A stretch of DNA of 59,445 nt from Rhodospirillaceae bacterium (GCA_947467145.1 CANIGJ010000026.1:1-59445); one strand, 5' to 3'; counted from the stretch's first letter, positions 44,919 to 54,128 are shown. The notes: generated by a model not told the origin, from the letters alone. A program made the numbers and translations.

Positions 44919-44953
44919 AGATCGGTCGTTGTAGACAATACAAGCGACGATCT
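44919..44953. promoter_or_regulatory. Imperfect palindrome in the MATE / TylF divergent gap
   Basis: Two 15-base arms (44919-44933 and 44939-44953) flank GACAA. Eleven of 15 positions pair, including the outer CGATCT and inner TACAA blocks. It sits in the only intergenic space between two divergent genes, so it may bind a shared regulator. Weak evidence. Confidence 0.3.
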
Positions 44954-44963
44954 ATGATCGCGC

Positions 44964-45713
44964 ATGGAATGGGATCTCAAATTACCCGGCCGTTACCGCG
45001 GGATTTCGCAAGAGAATCGCAAGGGCCGTAACCCCTTTGAAGGGCTGTTGCGCGCGTATGGGCTGGAGCGCGGCAACGCCAAGGAATTGTGCGAGGCCGA
45101 TCCACTCTTTCGCGAGGCGGTGACGCTGGCCGCCGGGCGTTCTTTCCTGGCGCGAACAAGTGCGATGAACATCTTCATGCTGCTGAAGTTTTTCGCGCCT
45201 CGTCTGCCCGCCGGTCACATCGTCGAGTTTGGCTCGTACTTGGGTGGATCGGCGATCTTGATGGCGCGCATCCCGCAGGAAACCATGCCGGGCGCTCGCG
45301 TCGTGGGATTCGATACGTTCAGCGGCATGCCGGCGACCGATCCGTCGATCGATGCGCATTTCGAGGGCGAACATCCCGGCGCCGATCTCGATGCGTTGCG
45401 TGCCTATGCGGCGCAGAAGAACTTGTCGAATCTCGATTTTGTCCAAGGCATGTTTGAAGATACCGCCGAGGCCGCGCTCGATGCGTTGGGGCCGGTGGCG
45501 CTTGTCCATATCGATTGCGATATCTTCAGTTCTGTTGCTTTCAGCTACGATGTCGTGAAGAAATATCTGGTACCCGGAGCCTATATCGTTTTCGACGATC
45601 CGCTTTATGGGCATTGCCTGAGCGCATTCGAGGCTGTCGAGGATAGGCTGGTGCAGCGCGATCGCCTGCATGCGGAACAGGTCTATCCGCATCTGGTGTT
45701 CCGCGCGCTATAG
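44964..45713 (+). CDS. TylF/MycF-like SAM-dependent O-methyltransferase
   Basis: A 249-residue methyltransferase of the macrocin O-methyltransferase family. SAM motif I is 'GHIVEFGSYLGGSAILMARIP', with 'RVVGFDTFSGMPATDPSIDAHFEGE' being the characteristic TylF loop. The metal-binding Asp residues lie in 'VALVHIDCDIFSSV' and 'IVFDDPLYGHC'. Relatives methylate sugars in polyketides or cell-surface glycans. It is isolated from any biosynthetic cluster here, so the acceptor is unknown. Its stop overlaps the converging ICMT gene by six bases. Confidence 0.86.
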   Translation: MEWDLKLPGRYRGISQENRKGRNPFEGLLRAYGLERGNAKELCEADPLFREAVTLAAGRSFLARTSAMNIFMLLKFFAPRLPAGHIVEFGSYLGGSAILMARIPQETMPGARVVGFDTFSGMPATDPSIDAHFEGEHPGADLDALRAYAAQKNLSNLDFVQGMFEDTAEAALDALGPVALVHIDCDIFSSVAFSYDVVKKYLVPGAYIVFDDPLYGHCLSAFEAVEDRLVQRDRLHAEQVYPHLVFRAL

Positions 45714-46148
45714 CCAGCGCCGGACGTCAGCCGAATATTCGCCGTAGAGATCGCCATAGGTTCGCGCCAGTTCCGCCTCTTCGTCCGGAATCGTGCGATG
45801 GGCGAGCAGCCAGAAAAACGGGACCAGTCCGGCCAGCACCCACAGGCTGTCGATAGCGATGGCGAAACCCAACAGCGCGATGCCCATGCCAATATACATA
45901 GGATTGCGCGACGTGCGGTAAACGCCGCCGGTGACGAGGGTCGGGATGGACGTGCCGGTCTCTTCGCTGGGCGCGTTGAAGTCGCGCATCTCGTGCAGCG
46001 CCAATCCAACGATAGCGAAGCCGATCAGGATGAAGACGCCGCCGGTCGCGATGGGCGAAAAGCGCAAGGGCACGAAGGGCAAGGCGAACAGGAGGTCGAG
46101 CAGCCACCCGGCGGCGATCAGTGCGAGCCAAAGGGTCGAGGGGCGCAC
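45708..46148 (-). CDS. Isoprenylcysteine carboxyl methyltransferase (ICMT)-like membrane protein
   Basis: A small polytopic membrane protein of 146 residues with about four hydrophobic segments. The SAM-binding end of the PEMT/ICMT family is visible as 'TSRNPMYIGMGIALLGFAI' and 'IPDEEAELARTYGDLYGEYSADVRRWL' (the Y-x3-V-RRW tail). Bacterial members methylate lipids or isoprenoid-like acids, not prenylated proteins. OsmC is encoded 12 bases upstream, possibly in one transcript. Confidence 0.85.
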   Translation of the reverse strand: MRPSTLWLALIAAGWLLDLLFALPFVPLRFSPIATGGVFILIGFAIVGLALHEMRDFNAPSEETGTSIPTLVTGGVYRTSRNPMYIGMGIALLGFAIAIDSLWVLAGLVPFFWLLAHRTIPDEEAELARTYGDLYGEYSADVRRWL

Positions 46149-46160
46149 GTCGATCCGTGG

Positions 46161-46592
46161 TCAGGCGGTGGGGTCGACGATCTTGATGTCGTGGGTGATC
46201 TCGGCGACCGCGCCCAGCATGATCGTCGCCGAGCAATATTTCTCCGCCGACAGCTTCACCGCGCGATCGACCTTTTCCGGGTTGAGCCCCGTTCCCGTGA
46301 CGACATAGCGCACATTGATCTTCTTGAAGATCTTGGGAATTTCGTCGGCGCGTTCGCCTTCGATCTCGATGACGACATCGTCGACCGGCTCGCGGCCGCG
46401 CTGCAGGATATCGATAACGTCGAAGGCGGTACAGCCGCCGAGGCCCAACAGCAGCATTTCCATCGGGCGCACGCCGAGATCGCGACCGCCGGCTTCGGGT
46501 GCGCCATCCATGACGATTGTATGGCCGCTGCCCGATTCACCCAGGAAGGTGCGCTGTTCGACCCATTTCACACGTGCGGTCATCTGCGACAT
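46161..46592 (-). CDS. OsmC family peroxiredoxin-like protein
   Basis: A 143-residue OsmC/YhfA-type protein. The two redox Cys are in 'LLLGLGGCTAFDVIDIL' and 'AEKYCSATIMLGAV', as required for thiol-based reduction of organic hydroperoxides. The Glu/Arg region upstream (PEAGGRDLGVRPMEMLL) is typical of the YhfA branch. Expressed from the minus strand after bipA with a 22-base gap, so a stress-related operon is possible. Confidence 0.9.
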   Translation of the reverse strand: MSQMTARVKWVEQRTFLGESGSGHTIVMDGAPEAGGRDLGVRPMEMLLLGLGGCTAFDVIDILQRGREPVDDVVIEIEGERADEIPKIFKKINVRYVVTGTGLNPEKVDRAVKLSAEKYCSATIMLGAVAEITHDIKIVDPTA

Positions 46593-46614
46593 GGCGGGTC
46601 TCCCGACGATTGGC

Positions 46615-48444
46615 TTATTCGGCGGCCTTGCGGCTGTTGCGCTTACGCTCGTTGGAATCGAGATGGCGTTTGCGCAGCCGGATCGATTGCGGCGTCACCT
46701 CGACCAATTCGTCTTCCGCCACATACGATAGCGCCTTTTCCAAGGTCATGCGGATCGGCGGGATCAATGTCACCGCTTCGTCCTTGCCGGAGGCGCGCAT
46801 GTTGGTGAGCTGCTTGGACTTCAACGGATTGACCTCGAGGTCGCTGCCGCGCGCATGCTCGCCGATGACCATGCCGCTATAGACCTTTTCGCCGCCGCCG
46901 ATGAACAGGGGGCCGCGTTCTTGCAGATACCACAGGCCGTACGAAACGCTGACGCCGGATGCCATCGAGATCATGGAACCGGAGCGGCGCTGTTCGAGAG
47001 CGCCCTTGTAGGGCACATAGTCATGGAAAATACGGTACAGCACGCCAGTGCCGCGCGTATCGGTCATGAATTCATTATGATAGCCGATCAGCGCGCGCGT
47101 CGGCGCCAGGAAGCGCAGGCGGTTCTTGCCCGCACCCGTGGGGCGCATTTCAACCATCTCGCCTTTACGCGCACCCAGCTTCTCGACCACGATCCCGGAA
47201 TATTCGGCATCGACGTCGATCACGACCTCTTCGATCGGTTCCAGGCGTTCGCCGTTCTCGCCTTCTTTGAAGATGACGCGCGGGCGACCGACGGCCAGTT
47301 CGTAGCCTTCGCGGCGCATCGTCTCGATGAGCACGCCGAGCTGCAATTCGCCGCGCCCGGCCACTTCATACGTATTGGCTTCATTCGTGTCGGTCACGCG
47401 AATGGCGACGTTGCCCTCGGCTTCGCGCATCAGGCGTTCGCGGATCATACGCGAAGTGACCTTGTCGCCTTCCTGTCCGGCCAGCGGCGAATCGTTGATT
47501 GACAGCGCCATGGACAGGGTCGGCGGATCGATACGCTGCGACGCGATGGGTTCTTTCACCAGCGGATCGCAGATCGTATCGGCGACGGTCGTCTTGGTCA
47601 GGCCCGCGATGGCGATGATGTCGCCCGCTTGCGCCTCTTCCACCGGCACACGCTCCAAACCGCGGAAGGAGAGCAGCTTGGTGACGCGGCCTTCTTCGAT
47701 CTTGTCGCCGTTCAGATGCAGCGAGACGATCGGCATGTTGCGCTTGGCGACGCCGCTTTCGATCTTGCCGGTCAGGATGCGGCCGAGATACGGATCGCTC
47801 TCCAAGGTGGTCACGAGCATCGTGAAGGGGCCATCGGAAACGGCGGTCGGTGCCGGCACATGATCGATGATCTTCTGGAACAGCGGATCGAGATTGTCTT
47901 TCGGCCCATGTTGGTCGTCGGCAGCCCAGCCCTGACGGCCTGATGCATAGAGCGTCGGGAAATCGAGCTGATCTTCGTTCGCGTCGAGTGCCGCGAACAG
48001 ATCGAACACTTCGTCGAGGACTTCGTTGGTGCGTTCGTCCGGGCGATCGACCTTATTGATCAGCACGATCGGGCGCAGGCCCAGCTTCAGCGCCTTGGCG
48101 AGCACGAATTTGGTCTGGGGCATCGGGCCTTCGGAGGCGTCCACCAGCAGGACGACGCCATCGACCATCGACAAGATGCGCTCGACCTCACCGCCGAAAT
48201 CGGCGTGGCCTGGGGTATCGACGATATTGATGCGGATGCCGCCCCAATCCACCGAGGTGCATTTGGCCAGGATGGTGATGCCGCGTTCACGTTCCAAGTC
48301 ATTGGAATCCATGGCGCGTTCGGCCACGGCTTGGTTCTCGCGGAACGAACCGGATTGACGGAGCAAACCATCGACGAGCGTCGTCTTACCATGGTCGACG
48401 TGGGCGATAATTGCGATATTGCGCAAGCTTTGTTGGCTGCTCAT
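46615..48444 (-). CDS. typA: Translational GTPase BipA/TypA
   Basis: A 609-residue ribosome-binding GTPase used in stress and low temperature. GTP-binding motifs are complete: G1 '[15 protein letters not shown]' at about 14-28, switch I 'RERGITI', G3 '[12 protein letters not shown]', G4 'NKVDRP'. Domain II and the EF-G-like domains III and V follow, then the BipA-specific C-terminal domain ('[31 protein letters not shown]') and a basic tail. Starts at ATG 48444. Confidence 0.97.
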   Translation of the reverse strand: MSSQQSLRNIAIIAHVDHGKTTLVDGLLRQSGSFRENQAVAERAMDSNDLERERGITILAKCTSVDWGGIRINIVDTPGHADFGGEVERILSMVDGVVLLVDASEGPMPQTKFVLAKALKLGLRPIVLINKVDRPDERTNEVLDEVFDLFAALDANEDQLDFPTLYASGRQGWAADDQHGPKDNLDPLFQKIIDHVPAPTAVSDGPFTMLVTTLESDPYLGRILTGKIESGVAKRNMPIVSLHLNGDKIEEGRVTKLLSFRGLERVPVEEAQAGDIIAIAGLTKTTVADTICDPLVKEPIASQRIDPPTLSMALSINDSPLAGQEGDKVTSRMIRERLMREAEGNVAIRVTDTNEANTYEVAGRGELQLGVLIETMRREGYELAVGRPRVIFKEGENGERLEPIEEVVIDVDAEYSGIVVEKLGARKGEMVEMRPTGAGKNRLRFLAPTRALIGYHNEFMTDTRGTGVLYRIFHDYVPYKGALEQRRSGSMISMASGVSVSYGLWYLQERGPLFIGGGEKVYSGMVIGEHARGSDLEVNPLKSKQLTNMRASGKDEAVTLIPPIRMTLEKALSYVAEDELVEVTPQSIRLRKRHLDSNERKRNSRKAAE

Positions 48445-48476
48445 TACGAATCCACAGTGCTGGGAAGGGCGGCGAG

Positions 48477-48505
48477 CGAATATCCCAACCAGCGGGATTT
48501 AACAA
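48477..48505 (-). promoter_or_regulatory. Promoter candidate for bipA
   Basis: On the minus strand TTGTTA (48500-48505) and TATTCG (48477-48482) are separated by 17 bases, each a partial match to the sigma-70 hexamers. They lie 32-60 bases upstream of the bipA ATG. Modest evidence. Confidence 0.35.
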
Positions 48506-48551
48506 GCGTGGAGATTATGACAGGGGCGTGAATGGGCCAGAATTCCGCCAA

Positions 48552-49226
48552 TTAGGTCGATTGGCCGGGGTTTTTCTCAAGCCAATCCTTAGCTTGTTGG
48601 CTGCCGTCGCGCGCCGCCCGTTCCATCCAGCGCCGCGCCTCGACGGGATCCTTGGGGACCCCCAGCCCGTTTTCATAAAGATAGGCGATATTGCGTTGTG
48701 CCGGGCCATTCCTCTTGTCGGTGGCACGTTCGTACCATTGGCGGGCGAGGGTATAGTCCTTCGCGACACCCCAGCCGTTCATGTACATCAGTCCGATGTT
48801 GTTCTCGGCTGCGGCGAGTCCGCGGTCCGCAGCACGGCGGAACCATTGCATGGCCTGGGCATAATCGATGGGGATGCCTTTACCGTCGTTGTATATCAGG
48901 CCGATATTGCGCTCCGCATCCGCGTTTCCTTGCTCGGCGGCCTTGCGGTACCACACCATCGCCTGCTCGAAATTGCGCTCCACGCCCTGCCCGTTATCGT
49001 ACAGGGCGCCAACCTGCAATTGCGCCTCAGGATGACCGAGATCGGCGGCTCTGCGGAATAGGGGCATGGCTTCCGCATATCGTTGTGTTCGGCGGGCCTC
49101 CCAACCTTTGTCGTAGGCTTCACGCGCCGATAGGACCGGGTCGGCCTGGTTGACCGTTTTGGTCGATGTGCAGGCACCGACGAGTAAGCCGAACGCAACG
49201 ACTATGAATGTGTAGTATCTGAGCAT
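48552..49226 (-). CDS. Sel1-repeat lipoprotein
   Basis: A 224-residue exported protein with a lipobox, 'VVAFGLLVGAC' (Cys19), so the mature form should be lipid-anchored. After a short linker come about five Sel1-like repeats of 36 residues with the pattern 'A..W...AA..G...A...IG..Y..G.G', e.g. 'ALYDNGQGVERNFEQAMVWYRKAAEQGN' and 'LIYNDGKGIPIDYAQAMQWFRRAADRG'. Sel1 repeats are protein-protein interaction scaffolds in stress, cell-wall or signalling assemblies. It is divergent from the CheW-like gene across about 100 bases. Confidence 0.92.
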   Translation of the reverse strand: MLRYYTFIVVAFGLLVGACTSTKTVNQADPVLSAREAYDKGWEARRTQRYAEAMPLFRRAADLGHPEAQLQVGALYDNGQGVERNFEQAMVWYRKAAEQGNADAERNIGLIYNDGKGIPIDYAQAMQWFRRAADRGLAAAENNIGLMYMNGWGVAKDYTLARQWYERATDKRNGPAQRNIAYLYENGLGVPKDPVEARRWMERAARDGSQQAKDWLEKNPGQST

Positions 49227-49330
49227 TGTTGCCGCCCCGTTTTCGTTGCGGCATGCTAGCCGAATGCGCGTAAACCGCGCAATTATCGAATGCGTATTTC
49301 GTTAACTTCGGCTGCGCTAGAGTGAACCCG

Positions 49331-49750
49331 ATGACAGCTGATCAACTTCCAGTCGAAGGCACGTTCCCGGCGCTTGCATCCGCCGCGGGCAGCCGCGTCG
49401 TGCCGATCCGTGTCGGTGGCGCGCTACATGGCGTACCGGTCGAACAGGCCGGGGACATGGTAGTCTTAACGCCAACCTCGACCGTTCCAGTCGCTTTTGC
49501 GCCGGCGAGCGTGCGCGGCGTGCTCAATCAGCATGGACGGATGGCCACTGTGATCGAGACCGATATCGTACTCGGTATCACCTCGGGTCAGACGCAGGCT
49601 GTACATAATCGCCTTGTCGGGCTGACCGTCGAACATGACGGGCAGCTTTATATTCTTGCCGTCGATGAGGTCCGCGAGATCGTCGAGCTGGCACAAGTGC
49701 CGGAGCCGATCGCGCCGTTGGATATCGGCGCGATCGTCAGCGCGGCTTAG
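49331..49750 (+). CDS. CheW-like domain protein
   Basis: A small cytoplasmic adaptor of about 139 residues. The order of strands fits a CheW/SH3-like fold: 'RVVPIRVGGALHGVPVEQAGDMVVLTPTSTVPVAFAPASVRGVLNQHGRMATVIETD', with 'LVGLTVEHDGQLYILAVDEVREIVEL' matching the second subdomain. It would bind a histidine kinase or receptor, yet no chemotaxis genes are in the window, so it is an orphan. ATG 49331 is preferred; GTG 49322 is in frame. A GAGTG-like weak ribosome site is present. Family call moderately sure. Confidence 0.65.
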   Translation: MTADQLPVEGTFPALASAAGSRVVPIRVGGALHGVPVEQAGDMVVLTPTSTVPVAFAPASVRGVLNQHGRMATVIETDIVLGITSGQTQAVHNRLVGLTVEHDGQLYILAVDEVREIVELAQVPEPIAPLDIGAIVSAA

Positions 49751-49769
49751 TCCACTTATTTCCCGACCA

Positions 49770-50591
49770 CTACTTACCGAATAGGCCCTTGATGGCGTCG
49801 GTGGCCCCTTTGGTGGTGTCGCCACCAGGGATGCCGCCCTTCGTCGCATTTTCAAGCGCACCCTTGGCGGCGTCCTTCAATTTGTCGGCCCCCATGGACT
49901 GCGCAGCGCGCGCGACCTGCTGCTGCAGCGCGCCGAGGATCTGTTCGACGACTTCGGCCGGTGTGGCGCCACCCTTTGATTTGCCGATGTCCTTGAGCTG
50001 GATCGTCGGCAGGCCCTGGCTCATCTGCTGACCCATGGCGGCGGCCGTCACTTTCGCATCCTGGATGCGCAGGTCTTCGATGATCAGTTTCTTGCCACCT
50101 TCTTCCTTCGGCGCTTTCTTTTCGGCCGAGGGTGCGGATTTCGCCGCCGGGGTAGATGCGGCCGGCGCCGTCTGGCCGACGTAGGAATCGACGTTCTTCT
50201 TGATCGTTTCGATATTGCCGCCGGTGGAACCGTATTCGTAGGTGATCTGCGGCGCGCGGATCAGGATGCTTTTGATGACGATCGTGTCTTGCGTCAGGGT
50301 TGCGATATCGAGCGTGATGCCGATCTCGCCGAGCTGCATGGCGCTGGGCTGCGAGAAGCCTTTCGGATTGCCGATGAGCAGGCCGGTCAGCTTGCCGGTG
50401 CCCGATGTGGTCGAAAGTTCGACCTTGTCGAGCTTGACCTCGGTCTGCGTCATCTTGGGGCCGATAGATTCGACGACCTCTTTGATGATTGAATCGATCG
50501 ACGCGAAAATGATCATGGCGCCAATGACGATGATCGCGAGTAGACCGGCGATAACGCCGCCGACGATCCAGAGTGGTTTGCGACTGGCCAT
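49770..50591 (-). CDS. AsmA-like inner-membrane-anchored protein
   Basis: A 273-residue protein with one N-terminal membrane helix ('PLWIVGGVIAGLLAIIVIGAMIIFAS', about 6-31). The AsmA/DUF748-like part follows: 'VELSTTSGTGKLTGLLIGNPKGFSQPSAMQLGEIGITLDIATLTQDTIVIKSILIRAPQITYEYG'. An Ala/Pro/Lys-rich linker (about 140-165) leads to a second beta-rich part and a Gly/Lys tail. AsmA-like proteins sit between inner and outer membrane and are tied to lipid transport. This one is short and lacks the long repeat region. Start at ATG 50591 with GGGAGC upstream; the frame stays open beyond. Confidence 0.7.
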   Translation of the reverse strand: MASRKPLWIVGGVIAGLLAIIVIGAMIIFASIDSIIKEVVESIGPKMTQTEVKLDKVELSTTSGTGKLTGLLIGNPKGFSQPSAMQLGEIGITLDIATLTQDTIVIKSILIRAPQITYEYGSTGGNIETIKKNVDSYVGQTAPAASTPAAKSAPSAEKKAPKEEGGKKLIIEDLRIQDAKVTAAAMGQQMSQGLPTIQLKDIGKSKGGATPAEVVEQILGALQQQVARAAQSMGADKLKDAAKGALENATKGGIPGGDTTKGATDAIKGLFGK

Positions 50592-50620
50592 GAGAAAGCT
50601 CCCGTAGGTAGTGGGTAGGT

Positions 50621-51640
50621 CTAGTGGTTGCGCCGACGTTCCATGAAACGGTAGCGACTTTCGGAATGCACGGTGATGTCGATGTCCTCGCCGTCGCGGC
50701 GCAGGTTGAGAATGACGTCGGCACCAGCTTCGCCGGCTGCCCACAATTGCTTGTACATCTCGATCAAGGTGGAGACGGGGGCATCGTTGACGCCGGCGAC
50801 GAGATCGCCGGGTTCGATGCCGGCCTGCGCCGCCGGGCCTTCGGGCACCATGCCGGACACGAACAGGCGGCCCATCGCTTCGGCCGTGTGGATGCCCAGC
50901 CAGGGGCGCGTCGGCACCTGCGAGCGGCCGTGCGAAATCAGATCGTCATAGATCGGTTTCAACAGATCGATCGGTACGAACATATTGCCGGGACTTTCGC
51001 GCCGGCCGGGTTCGGCATCGTTGACCCATAAGGAGCCGACGCCGCACAAGGTGCCGTCGCGGCGCAGGAGGGCCGCCCCGCTCCAGTTCGGATGCAGTGG
51101 CGCGGTGAAGATCGCCTGATTGACCATGTATTCCCACGAACCGGCGAAGGTGCGTCGTGAGACAACGGAGGCCGAGATCGAATGTTGCACGCCGCCATAA
51201 GGGGCCACGATGACACTATCTTTTTCCGTGAGGTCGGCAGCGGTGCCAAGCTTGATGGGGGCCACTTCGACCGGCGACAGGGTCTTGATGAGCGCGAAGC
51301 CGGATTCGTGATTGTAGCCGACCAGTTCGGCCTGCACGTAGCGCCCGCCGTAGGCCGCCAAGGTAATGCGGCGTGCGTCGACGACCAGATAACCGATGGT
51401 CAGGCAGTAACCTTCGTCGCCGATCAGGATCGCGTTGCCGTGGCGTTCGGTGCCGAGCGTGCGCGCACTGTAGGCCGTCTCAGGCACTTCGGAATCGAGC
51501 CGCAGCACTGACGACAAGGTCGTGGCGAGATCGAACCCGACATCCTCCTGCTTGGGATGAGGCGCAAGTTTCAGGGACGGATCCAGCAGATGAAGCAATC
51601 CGCTCGGCCGATGGCCATTGGCGCGTTCGATGCCTGACAT
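50621..51640 (-). CDS. Trypsin-like (S1C) fold plus PDZ protein with degenerate catalytic triad
   Basis: A 339-residue DegP/HtrA relative. The protease-like core spans about 40-235 and one PDZ domain about 245-327 ('PWLGIHTAEAMGRLFVSGMVPEGPAAQAGIEPGDLVAGVNDAPVSTLIEMYKQLW'). Where active HtrA proteins have His in 'TNxHVV' it reads 'LTIGYLVV' (Tyr84/Leu85), and the Asp loop 'DxxxDLAVLK' reads 'NHESGFALIK' (Gly114). Only the Ser remains (NWSGAA, Ser187). So it should be inactive as a serine protease and may be a binding or scaffold protein. No signal peptide is seen, unlike most HtrA proteins. It sits in a minus-strand run with the AsmA-like gene. Confidence 0.8.
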   Translation of the reverse strand: MSGIERANGHRPSGLLHLLDPSLKLAPHPKQEDVGFDLATTLSSVLRLDSEVPETAYSARTLGTERHGNAILIGDEGYCLTIGYLVVDARRITLAAYGGRYVQAELVGYNHESGFALIKTLSPVEVAPIKLGTAADLTEKDSVIVAPYGGVQHSISASVVSRRTFAGSWEYMVNQAIFTAPLHPNWSGAALLRRDGTLCGVGSLWVNDAEPGRRESPGNMFVPIDLLKPIYDDLISHGRSQVPTRPWLGIHTAEAMGRLFVSGMVPEGPAAQAGIEPGDLVAGVNDAPVSTLIEMYKQLWAAGEAGADVILNLRRDGEDIDITVHSESRYRFMERRRNH

Positions 51641-51723
51641 TCCGTCGTATTCATGCTCGTTAATAGGGTAGACACGGAAGACTAGCCTGCGGCCCTCGGC
51701 GATGGCCAGCCCTAATCAGCCGA

Positions 51724-52629
51724 TCACGGTTGGGCCGCTTTGGCTTCCCGCGATCTTGCCTTGGCCTCGCGCCGCGCAATGAAGGTCGTGGCGCCGACGA
51801 TCACGGCGGCGCCGATCCACGTCGATAGGCCGGCAACCTCGCCGAAGGCGAAATAACCGATCAACGACGCCCAAATCAGTCGGATGTAGTTGAACGATTC
51901 GATGGCGCCGATCTCGGTGGAGCGGAAAGATTCGACGGTGAGATATTGGGCGGCGGCGACCATCATGCCGACGATGGCGAAGGCGCCGATCTGCGCCAGG
52001 CTGGGTGTTGTCCAGACGAAAGACGCGGCGAGCAGCGAAAAGGGCGTCTGCAGCATCGCCACATAGGCGCTGCAGACGAGCGGACTGTCGGTGCTCGACA
52101 GCTTCTTCGCGCACACGCGCGAACCCGACGAGAAGAGGCAGGATGCCAGCACGAAAACGTAGCCGAGCGAAAAATCGCCGAAGCCCGGCTGCACGATGAT
52201 CAAGCCGCCGACGAGGCCGGCCACCAGTGCGATCCAGCGCCGGAACCGCATTTGCTCGCCCAGAAAAATCACCGCGCCCAAGGTCGCGAACAAAGGTGCC
52301 GTGATCGACAGCGCGGTGGCATCGGCGATGGGGATGAGGGTCAGCGCCCAATACCAAGTCGTGATCGAGCCGACATTGAACAGGGCGCGCAGGGCATGCA
52401 GGGGAAAGCGCTGCGTATAGAGCAGGTGGAAGCCGCGCCGCAGTAACCATGGCACGAAGACGAGCGCCGAGAAGGCGTTCGACATGAACGCTAGTTCCAT
52501 TGGATGAACGCCGCCACTGAACCAACGCACGATGCCGTGCGAACCGCTGAACATCAGCGTGCCCAGCGCCATGCAACCGATGGCGATGAGAAAGGGATGG
52601 TCGAACGCTGGGGACACCGGCTTGTCCAT
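51724..52629 (-). CDS. DMT superfamily (EamA) transporter
   Basis: A 10-helix inner-membrane transporter of 301 residues with two EamA repeats; 'LALTLIPIADATALSITAPLFATLGAVIFLGEQM' ends the first and 'SYNYIRLIWASLIGYFAFGEVAGLSTWIGAAVIV' (approximate) ends the second. These carriers export metabolites such as amino acids or purines. A start at ATG 52629 avoids an extra 12 polar residues encoded from 52665. No ligand can be inferred. It is separated from the upstream OMP gene by an inverted repeat at 52668-52701. Confidence 0.87.
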   Translation of the reverse strand: MDKPVSPAFDHPFLIAIGCMALGTLMFSGSHGIVRWFSGGVHPMELAFMSNAFSALVFVPWLLRRGFHLLYTQRFPLHALRALFNVGSITTWYWALTLIPIADATALSITAPLFATLGAVIFLGEQMRFRRWIALVAGLVGGLIIVQPGFGDFSLGYVFVLASCLFSSGSRVCAKKLSSTDSPLVCSAYVAMLQTPFSLLAASFVWTTPSLAQIGAFAIVGMMVAAAQYLTVESFRSTEIGAIESFNYIRLIWASLIGYFAFGEVAGLSTWIGAAVIVGATTFIARREAKARSREAKAAQP

Positions 52630-52667
52630 GTCGCCGGTTAGACGTGCGCGGTGATGAAGAGTCAAGC

Positions 52668-52701
52668 TGGCCCCGCCGCCGTTTCCGGTACGGCGGGGCC
52701 A
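52668..52701 (-). terminator. Inverted repeat downstream of the AMIN-barrel gene
   Basis: TGGCCCCGCCG (52668-52678) and CGGCGGGGCCA (52691-52701) form a perfect 11-bp stem with a 12-base loop. It is 75 bases beyond the stop of the minus-strand gene. No T-run follows, so it may act in 3'-end formation or stability rather than as a classical terminator. Confidence 0.45.
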
Positions 52702-52775
52702 ACTCTGACGCGGGCCTGCCTTTAAACTCGCATTCGGTCACGAGCCCACGAAAAGGGCATTGTGCGCCGCGTCAT

Positions 52776-54128
52776 TTATAATTTGTATTTGAGACCCATC
52801 AGGAACATGTGGGTCGCGTAACGGAAGTCGAAGGGTGCGCCGTTGGCGTCGCTCATTTGGGCTTCCAGTGTTTCGAGGTAGCGGTATGACAAATCGATCG
52901 ACGTGCGATCGGTCAGATCGGTCGAAACGCCGGCGCCCGCCTGCATCGCGAAAACGTTGTCGCTGCTGTCGTAGGCTTGTGTACCGGCCGCACCGACGCC
53001 GTTGAGTGAGATGTTTGCAATGCCGGCGCCGCCGAAGATGAATGGCGTGAGGGCGTAGGGCGTGTTGAAGTCGTAGGCGACGTTGGCCATGAAGCCGAGG
53101 AGCGAGACATCGCCTTCGCCTTGACCGGACGTGACGGTGGTGCCGTTGGCGTTACCTCTGATCTGGCTGACTTTGTTCTGTGCATAGAGAACTTCGCCTT
53201 CGAGCCGGAAACCGTTCTTGAGATTGAGGCCGAGGCCGCCATTCAAGATCCAGCCGAAATCGGTTTCGATGGCGGCGTTGTTATTGCTGCCCACGGCGTC
53301 TGATTCTTCCATGACGTTCAGGCCGCCGGCGGCTTTGATATAGAGCAATCCGCCCGCGTCATTCGCTGCGGCAGGCTGCATGGGCCGGGTGGCGGGCGGT
53401 TGGGCCTGCGCTGTCTGGGCCGGCATAGCTTGCGTTTGCGGCGCTTTCTGACCGGGCGTCAGGTTGTAGGACGCCTGCGCGACTTCCACTGGGGCAGCTT
53501 GGGTTTGGGGCGGCACGATATTGCTAGGCCCGGCGACCATGCGTTGTTCCATGGCGATATCGGTGGGCGGCAGCATGTTGGCGTTAGACGCCGTCTGCGC
53601 AGACGCCAGCGGCACGTTCGGCGTCGCGACAGGTCGCGCAGCGCGCGGCGCAGCCACGGGTGCAGCTTGGGCGGCGGCCTGGGCCGCAGCCATCGCAGGA
53701 TCAGGGACAAGGTCGATGACGACGCGGTCGCCTTGCGTGCCCTCGGGGGCGACGAAGAACGGGGGCTTCATGCGCACCGGCTGGTCGAGCACCAGGGATA
53801 ATTCAACGCCGTTGCCGGACGTCGACTGCTTGAAATCGGTGAGTAGACCCTTGGCGTGTTTGGCGGCGAACGCGCCGGCGCGCCATTCCGCATCGGGCAT
53901 GACAATAAACAACGTTCGCCCGTCGCTGGAGACGTCGAACGTCGCATTGGTGCGCTGGCTGACGTCCAGCACAACACGGGTCGCGCCCGGGTGTTCACCG
54001 ACGCGCACATCGTTGACGACAGCTGATGCCGCAGCCGCGTCCGAATGCACGCCCAACACGAGCGCGGACGATAAAAACAAACCGGCCATGACGGCCGGGT
54101 AGGCGTGGCGTGCGATCGTCCGCGACAT
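52776..54128 (-). CDS. AMIN domain fused to an OmpA/OMP_b-brl-type outer-membrane barrel
   Basis: A 450-residue exported protein. After a signal peptide (cleavage near 'SDAAAA') comes an AMIN-like domain ('VVNDVRVGEHPGATRVVLDVSQRTNATFDVSSDGRTLFIVMPDAEWR', about 37-125), normally used to bind peptidoglycan. A long Pro/Ala/Gln-rich linker (about 140-255) follows, then a C-terminal 8-strand-like barrel from about 265 with alternating residues ('IETDFGWILNGGLGLNLKNGFRLEGEVLYAQNKV', ending 'HMFLMGLKYKL'). The final residues (YATHMFLMGLKYKL) form a membrane strand. The fusion would tie outer membrane to cell wall. It is the last gene upstream of the divergent TPP promoter region. Confidence 0.82.
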   Translation of the reverse strand: MSRTIARHAYPAVMAGLFLSSALVLGVHSDAAAASAVVNDVRVGEHPGATRVVLDVSQRTNATFDVSSDGRTLFIVMPDAEWRAGAFAAKHAKGLLTDFKQSTSGNGVELSLVLDQPVRMKPPFFVAPEGTQGDRVVIDLVPDPAMAAAQAAAQAAPVAAPRAARPVATPNVPLASAQTASNANMLPPTDIAMEQRMVAGPSNIVPPQTQAAPVEVAQASYNLTPGQKAPQTQAMPAQTAQAQPPATRPMQPAAANDAGGLLYIKAAGGLNVMEESDAVGSNNNAAIETDFGWILNGGLGLNLKNGFRLEGEVLYAQNKVSQIRGNANGTTVTSGQGEGDVSLLGFMANVAYDFNTPYALTPFIFGGAGIANISLNGVGAAGTQAYDSSDNVFAMQAGAGVSTDLTDRTSIDLSYRYLETLEAQMSDANGAPFDFRYATHMFLMGLKYKL

